DNA from: Mantamonas sphyraenae
Taxonomy: Eukaryota; CRuMs; Mantamonadidae
NCBI GenBank assembly: GCA_026936335.1
Contig: JAPMXV010000029.1
Coordinates: forward strand, 124,001 to 188,000
Direction of reading: 5' to 3'
Length of the DNA stretch: 64,000 bases
Numbering within the stretch: the stretch's first letter is position 1; each line of letters starts with the position of its first letter. Made by a program: the position numbers and the translations under genes. The notes under the pieces are model-generated. The model had not been told where the DNA came from and searched no databases. It saw only the letters and a list, made by a program, of their open reading frames with translations. Positions 62,901-64,000 of the stretch are shown here, piece by piece.

Positions 62901-64000
62901 AGGTGCCTCACTCGCAGCTGTACTTTACTCGTCTGGTGGCTGTGGTGAACATCCTGAAGCCGTTGCTGCCCCTTGTGGCGCAAGGCAACGCAGAGGCTGA
63001 GGGCAAGCTGTGGGCCAAGGTGTGGGGTCAACTGGGCAAGGTGCTTGCACTGGAGATGGAGGAGGAGACGGCGATGGCGTACCGTGTGCTGATTGCCTCG
63101 CTGGTGCACCATGACTTTGTTGTGCCCCAAGAGATGGTGGAGCAGGTGGGTGCTGGATCGCCGGCCTACCAGGAGTGGCGTGTCAACCATGCGTTCCAGG
63201 ACGTGGACACCAGTGCCATTGTGGAGCTGAACGACATTGGACGTGACTCGTGCACGCTGGAGCACCATGAGAACGCACAGCTGTACGAGCTGTCACTGGA
63301 GGAGGCAGCCAAGCACGACGAGGGGTCGCCCCTGGGACGAGCGGGCAAGCAGACGGCCATCCGAGTGCTTGCGACGTCAAGGCCCAGCGACAAGGCTCTG
63401 GTGGACCTTGTGGAGGAGGTGGCCACGTTTGTGGATGTGCCGGACAACGATGCCGAGTTTGAACAGGAGGATGATGACATGTACCAATGGCTGCAGTCGT
63501 CGCACAATGTGCACCTGTCTGTGTTCAGTTCGCAGACCGACCTCCTCAGCGTCTTCAAGGTGATCGACCACTTCTTTGAGCACAGCGACGAGGCAGAAGA
63601 GGAGGAGAACCTGGACAAGTGGATGCAGGACATGGGTCTCCTGTCTGCAGATGTGGGTGGGCAGGCAGAAAACGCCCTGGATCAGGACAAGCTCGCCGAG
63701 ATGTGCATCCTGGCACACGTGGCTTCCCAGGGCTACTTTGCCGTGTTTTCCCGCCGTGGCGAGCTGGCTGCCAACCTGGTGGACTTTGTGTCCTCCGCAG
63801 ATATCAAGGCTGTGGACGCCGACTTTTTCGTGTGGGTGTGCAAGGCCCTGCGTGCGCTGCTGGTCAATCTGCCCTCCGAGACGGTGGAGGCGTCGTGGAT
63901 TGACCGCCTGCTCACGCGCTGTGCCGCCAAGGAGTTTATGGACTCGTTCGATGGCCACGCTGTGATCCAGCTGTCCTTTGCTGTGGGTGCGCACCTGGGC
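59985..64000 (+). CDS. Large HEAT-repeat protein, 3' end beyond the window
   Basis: Exon 1 is 59985-60135 (MSGPSGKYVPDWDTLLQNLE). After a 439-bp intron (GTACGT ... CAACAG), the longest here, coding resumes at 60575 (GEDISKVVAMIVPLYKRVFD) and is open to the right edge. Repeated helical pairs of HEAT type run throughout (SKREIRDATAQNFGVLSGVL, PDMNVRKATASLALAWMRMQ, SWHVRHGGAFAFKVICLDRT, LPELIVLVYKNRFHAALPIR). An acidic Asp/Glu tract lies at 62818-62893. About 1,190 residues are visible. At 60997-61030 the frame shifts by one; removing 19 nt (61009-61027) or 25 nt (61003-61027), both GT...AG, restores it. It is divergently paired with GCN1, and its style recalls large HEAT scaffolds such as Ecm29. 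No family can be fixed without a search. Confidence 0.8.

Noticed and set aside
60971-63268. 765-codon minus-strand ORF opposite the HEAT-repeat gene
   Set aside because: His/Gln/Val-rich shadow of the plus-strand HEAT coding region, which is open through the window end.
1-64000. CRISPR array, tRNA or rRNA genes, viral genes
   Set aside because: No regularly spaced direct repeats with unique spacers, no tRNA-like cloverleaf and no rRNA-like sequence were noticed. The tandem repeats present are microsatellites and gene duplications.

Overview
This is a gene-dense, GC-rich nuclear segment of a unicellular eukaryote. Most genes have clean GT...AG introns of about 59-440 bp, often with a CTGAC or TACTGAC branch-point-like motif. 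Poly-G and poly-C runs and trinucleotide repeats are common. Gene content includes GCN1, TTC27, a DIP2-like double adenylation protein, an MFSD12-like transporter, mitochondrial methionyl-tRNA synthetase and a cathepsin B-like double protease. This fits a free-living protist, possibly near the opisthokont/amoebozoan side, but the species cannot be fixed from sequence alone. No tRNA, rRNA, CRISPR array or viral gene was seen.

Layout. 0-21.5 kb is a duplication-rich accessory region. It holds the 3' end of an RBR ubiquitin ligase, a tandem pair of BTB-BACK-SPRY genes (minus strand), and a tandem array of three F-box-like helical-repeat genes (plus strand, copies C, D and E). Copy D is intact. 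Copy C carries a 13-bp insertion that shifts frame. Copy E survives only as exon 1 and a 3' fragment, because its middle is replaced by a segment of about 5.9 kb with one uninterrupted ORF of 1849 codons. The C-terminus of that ORF has the hallmarks of Fanzor, the eukaryotic TnpB-like RNA-guided nuclease: the NEHRT motif, a Cys ribbon and a terminal DRDTSACENIL motif. About 1,400 residues of unrecognised sequence precede it. This is the most interesting feature of the window.

21.6-64 kb is mostly conserved housekeeping sequence in alternating orientation with short intergenic spaces. In order: an LRR-ankyrin protein, a PHD/GATA chromatin protein, an EF-hand-like coiled-coil protein with a CaaX end, a tail-anchored TPR protein, an acidic secretory-pathway protein, the DIP2-like protein, the MFSD12-like transporter, mitochondrial MetRS, the double cathepsin, TTC27, an extended SDR, a small three-exon membrane protein, a leucine-rich repeat protein, GCN1, and the first two thirds or more of a large HEAT-repeat protein that runs off the right edge. 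Several pairs are head to head over 110-330 bp and probably share promoters.

Three conserved genes (GCN1, TTC27 and the terminal HEAT protein) each show one short frame offset that no normal intron explains. These are either base-level errors or alleles, or extremely short introns, and they are flagged individually. Exon structures below were derived by reading frames and splice signals; none is backed by transcript data.
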